64,000 nt of DNA from JAFMKE01 sp037624485 (GTDB taxonomy: Bacteria; Bacteroidota; Bacteroidia; Chitinophagales; UBA8649), in the NCBI GenBank assembly GCA_037624485.1, contig JASJJC010000016.1, forward strand, positions 1 through 64,000, written 5' to 3'. The translations under genes and the position numbers were made by a program. Positions within the stretch are counted from its first letter, which is position 1. Every line of letters starts with the position of its first letter. Shown one piece after another: positions 61,935 to 64,000 of this stretch. The notes beneath the pieces are model-generated. The model had not been told where the DNA came from, did not search any database, and worked only from the letters and a program-made list of their open reading frames with translations.

Positions 61935-63122
61935 ATGGCTAAAGAAAAATTCGAAAGAACCAAGCCGCACGTTAATGTGGGAACGATTGGTCACGTAGAT
62001 CATGGAAAAACTACTTTAACTGCCGCTATCACAACTGTATTGTCTGAAAAAGGATTTGCAGAGAAAAGAGATTATGACGCAATTGATGGTGCTCCTGAAG
62101 AAAAGGAAAGAGGTATCACAATTAACACTGCTCACGTAGAGTATGAAACTGAATCTAGACATTATGCTCACGTAGATTGTCCAGGTCACGCGGATTATAT
62201 TAAGAACATGGTAACAGGTGCTGCCCAAATGGATGGTGCTATTTTAGTTGTAGCTGCGACTGATGGTCCTATGCCTCAAACAAGAGAGCACATCTTATTA
62301 GCTCGCCAGGTAGGTGTTCCTAAAATCGTTGTTTTTATGAACAAAGTTGATTTGGTTGACGATCCTGAATTCTTGGAATTAGGTGAAATGGAGATCAGAG
62401 ATTTATTAAGTTTCTACGAATTTGATGGTGATGAAACACCAGTTATTTTTGGTTCAGCATTAAAAGCCTTGAATGGTGAAGCTGAAGGTGTTGACGCTGT
62501 AAATCAATTGATGGAAGCTGTAGATACTTGGATTCCAACTCCAGAAAGAGATACAGATAAGCCTTTCCTATTGCCGGTAGAGGATGTATTCTCTATTACT
62601 GGTAGAGGAACAGTAGCAACAGGTAAAATCGAAAGAGGTGTAATTAACTCTGGTGAGGCTGTAGAAATAGTAGGTTTAGGAGCTGAAAAAATGACTTCAA
62701 CTGTAACAGGTGTGGAAATGTTCCGTAAAATCTTAGATAGAGGTGAAGCAGGAGAAAATGTTGGTTTGCTTTTAAGAGGTGTTGAGAAAGACGACATTAA
62801 AAGAGGTATGGTAATCGTTAAGCCAGGCTCTATTAAGCCTCATACTAAATTCAAATGTGAAGTTTACGTTTTGAGTAAAGATGAAGGTGGACGTCACACT
62901 CCATTCTTTAACAAGTATCGTCCTCAGTTCTACATGAGAACAACAGACGTTACAGGTGAAGTAACTTTACCAGAAGGTGTAGAAATGGTTATGCCAGGTG
63001 ATAACATCACATTAACTGTTGAGTTGATTTATCCAGTGGCAATGGACAAGGGTTTACGTTTTGCAATCCGTGAAGGTGGTAGAACTGTAGGTGCTGGTCA
63101 GGTTACTGAAATCATCGAGTAG
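61935..63122 (+). CDS. tuf: Elongation factor Tu
   Basis: 395 residues. GTPase motifs GHVDHGKTTL (near 19), DCPGHADY, NKVD and GSALK, then domains 2 and 3 (RGTVATGKIERGV; EGGRTVGAGQVTEIIE at the end). Delivers aminoacyl-tRNA to the ribosome. It follows four tRNA genes and precedes tRNA-Trp, secE and nusG, an arrangement also seen around E. coli tufB. Confidence 0.98.
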   Translation: MAKEKFERTKPHVNVGTIGHVDHGKTTLTAAITTVLSEKGFAEKRDYDAIDGAPEEKERGITINTAHVEYETESRHYAHVDCPGHADYIKNMVTGAAQMDGAILVVAATDGPMPQTREHILLARQVGVPKIVVFMNKVDLVDDPEFLELGEMEIRDLLSFYEFDGDETPVIFGSALKALNGEAEGVDAVNQLMEAVDTWIPTPERDTDKPFLLPVEDVFSITGRGTVATGKIERGVINSGEAVEIVGLGAEKMTSTVTGVEMFRKILDRGEAGENVGLLLRGVEKDDIKRGMVIVKPGSIKPHTKFKCEVYVLSKDEGGRHTPFFNKYRPQFYMRTTDVTGEVTLPEGVEMVMPGDNITLTVELIYPVAMDKGLRFAIREGGRTVGAGQVTEIIE

Positions 63123-63143
63123 GAAATATTGAAATAGGCTTGA

Positions 63144-63182
63144 GCAGTCTCGATTTTATCGGGACTGCTTCGTCTGTTTTTA
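63144..63182 (+). terminator. Hairpin between tuf and tRNA-Trp
   Basis: AGCAGTC-TCGAT / ATCGG-GACTGCT stem (63144-63170), then TCGTCTG and a T-run at 63178-63182. It could be a leaky terminator or a processing structure; a full stop is unlikely if secE and nusG depend on tuf transcription. Confidence 0.45.
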
Positions 63183-63185
63183 AAA

Positions 63186-63258
63186 ACGGGTGTAGCTCAG
63201 CTGGTAGAGCAGTGGTCTCCAAAACCAAAGGTCGTGAGTTCGATTCTTACCTCCCGTG
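63186..63258 (+). tRNA. tRNA-Trp(CCA), with two mismatched stem pairs
   Basis: Arms are recognisable: D stem GCTC/GAGC, anticodon loop CTCCAAA (CCA), T stem GTGAG/CTTAC with the TTCGATT loop, discriminator G. The acceptor stem ACGGGTG/CTCCCGT has a T-T mismatch (63191/63252), and the anticodon stem GTGGT/ACCAA has a G-A mismatch at its base. CCA is not encoded. Confidence 0.9.
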
Positions 63259-63271
63259 CAAAGTAGAAGAA

Positions 63272-63472
63272 ATGGAAAGTTTAAAATCATATATAGTAGG
63301 TGCATACCAAGAATTATTGCATAAAGTAACTTGGCCATCATGGGCTGAGCTGCAAAGTAGTGGTGTTATTGTTTTTGTAGCTTCTGCGATTATTGGAATA
63401 ATTATTTTATTAATGGATTTGGCTTCCAAGAATGTTACGGATGTTATTTATAAATTTTTAATGTCATTGTAA
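63272..63472 (+). CDS. secE: Preprotein translocase subunit SecE
   Basis: 66 residues, the short type with one membrane helix (SGVIVFVASAIIGIIILLMDL) and an amphipathic N-terminus containing KVTWPSWAEL. Holds SecY in the Sec translocon. ATG 63272; the frame extends upstream through tRNA-Trp and is not coding there. Its TAA overlaps the nusG ATG by one base. Confidence 0.95.
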   Translation: MESLKSYIVGAYQELLHKVTWPSWAELQSSGVIVFVASAIIGIIILLMDLASKNVTDVIYKFLMSL

Positions 63473-64000
63473 TGTCAGACGATAAAAAGTGGTACGTACT
63501 CCGTGTTGTTAGCGGCAAGGAGCGAAAAATAAAAGAATATTTGGATGTAGATCTAGCAAGAATGGGTTTCGATAAAGTAGTAACTCATATTCTAGTTCCA
63601 ACTGAAAAGGTATATAAAATAAGGAATGGAAAAAAGGTGATTAAGGAAAGAAATCTTTTTCCAGGATACATCTATATAGAGGTAGTTGAAAAGAAATTTA
63701 GTGGAGAAATTATCCAACATATTTCTGGGACAACAAATGTAATTAGCTTTCTCGGTGGTAAAAGAGGAAGCCGGAAGCCGGAGCCAATTCGTCAATCCGA
63801 AGTTTTTAAGTTGCTTGGGAAGGTGGATGATATGGCCGATTCTGATGAGGTGATAACGGAACCTTATTTGATTAATGAAACGGTTAAAATTGTAGATGGT
63901 CCTTTCAATGATTTCTTAGGTACTATTGAAGAGATATTTGACGAGAAAAAGAAATTGAAAGTAATTGTAAAGATTTTTGGAAGAAGAACACCTGTTGAGG
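63472..64000 (+). CDS. nusG: Transcription termination/antitermination protein NusG (3' end missing)
   Basis: 176 codons visible, running off the window. NGN domain (KKWYVLRVVSGKERKIKEYL, NLFPGYIYIEVV) and the start of the KOW domain (VKIVDGPFNDFLGTIEEI). NusG binds RNA polymerase and couples to Rho or ribosomes. Coupled to secE by TAATG. Confidence 0.95.
   Translation, partial: MSDDKKWYVLRVVSGKERKIKEYLDVDLARMGFDKVVTHILVPTEKVYKIRNGKKVIKERNLFPGYIYIEVVEKKFSGEIIQHISGTTNVISFLGGKRGSRKPEPIRQSEVFKLLGKVDDMADSDEVITEPYLINETVKIVDGPFNDFLGTIEEIFDEKKKLKVIVKIFGRRTPVE

Noticed and set aside
63140..63271. Extended N-terminus of secE
   Set aside because: The extra codons run through tRNA-Trp; SecE starts at ATG 63272.

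Overview
The window reads as a core stretch of a Bacteroidota chromosome (Flavobacteriia/Cytophagia-like, AT-rich). Support comes from type IX secretion (T9SS) C-terminal sorting domains on secreted proteins, Omp28-family proteins, a DUF6029 barrel, a short Bacteroidota-type AMP nucleosidase, ribonuclease Y beside zapA, lack of convincing Shine-Dalgarno sites, and several promoters of the Bacteroidota form TTTG-N19/20-TAnnTTTG. I see no prophage, insertion sequence, CRISPR array, toxin-antitoxin or restriction system. Nearly all of the sequence is explained by ordinary single-copy genes.

Layout. 1-2.6 kb: 3' part of a T9SS-secreted Omp28-like protein, then a GT87-type membrane glycosyltransferase. 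2.6-10.3 kb (minus): a compact run DUF6029 barrel, Omp28 lipoprotein, pheT, coiled-coil protein, zapA, rny, small lipoprotein; a TlpA-like thioredoxin is divergent from it. 11.1-17.7 kb (plus): pruA, a methyltransferase, rlmB, then a phosphate-porin/Na-Pi-transporter pair behind TTAACA-type direct repeats that resemble a Pho box. 17.8-22.7 kb: serA (minus), then thrS-infC-rpmI-rplT. 22.8-29.3 kb: GNAT, a T9SS protein coupled to an orphan MacB-type permease, rluE, der, and an acidic Ala/Glu lipoprotein. 29.5-33.4 kb: a standalone HsdR_N nuclease-like protein, AMP nucleosidase, holA, ribF, truB. 33.7-39.4 kb: a beta-propeller protein, aconitase and a second orphan permease. 39.6-40.7 kb (minus): rpsF-rpsR-rplI. 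40.8-46.1 kb: a MarR regulator divergent from beta-oxidation genes (thiolase, FadJ-type enzyme), then a fatty-acid desaturase. 46.2-58.3 kb is the most accessory-like part: beta-helix lipoprotein plus diheme cytochrome, an 1160-residue outer-membrane protein, heptose epimerase hldD, a FadL-type porin, and a CotH/lamin-tail T9SS protein. 58.5-64 kb: acyl-CoA dehydrogenase, rpsU-xerC-hpf, then tRNA-Thr/Tyr/Gly/Thr-tuf-tRNA-Trp-secE-nusG (nusG runs off the end).

Themes. (1) Translation and RNA metabolism dominate (pheT, thrS, infC, ribosomal proteins, rlmB, truB, rluE, der, rny, hpf, tuf, five tRNAs). (2) Fatty-acid use is spread over the window (FadL-type porin, acyl-CoA dehydrogenase, FadJ, thiolase, MarR, desaturase). 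(3) Cell-envelope redox and secretion: two Omp28-like CxxC proteins, a TlpA-like protein and a DUF6029 barrel.

Best candidates for something new are the TlpA/DUF6029/Omp28 envelope module, a palindromic MarR operator just downstream of the thiolase -7 box, the Pho-like repeats, the non-AUG start and hairpins at infC, and the HsdR_N protein beside amn-holA. None is proven a new system from sequence alone. Several genes have non-ATG starts with no usable in-frame ATG (infC, holA, truB, the diheme cytochrome, the 1160-residue protein).
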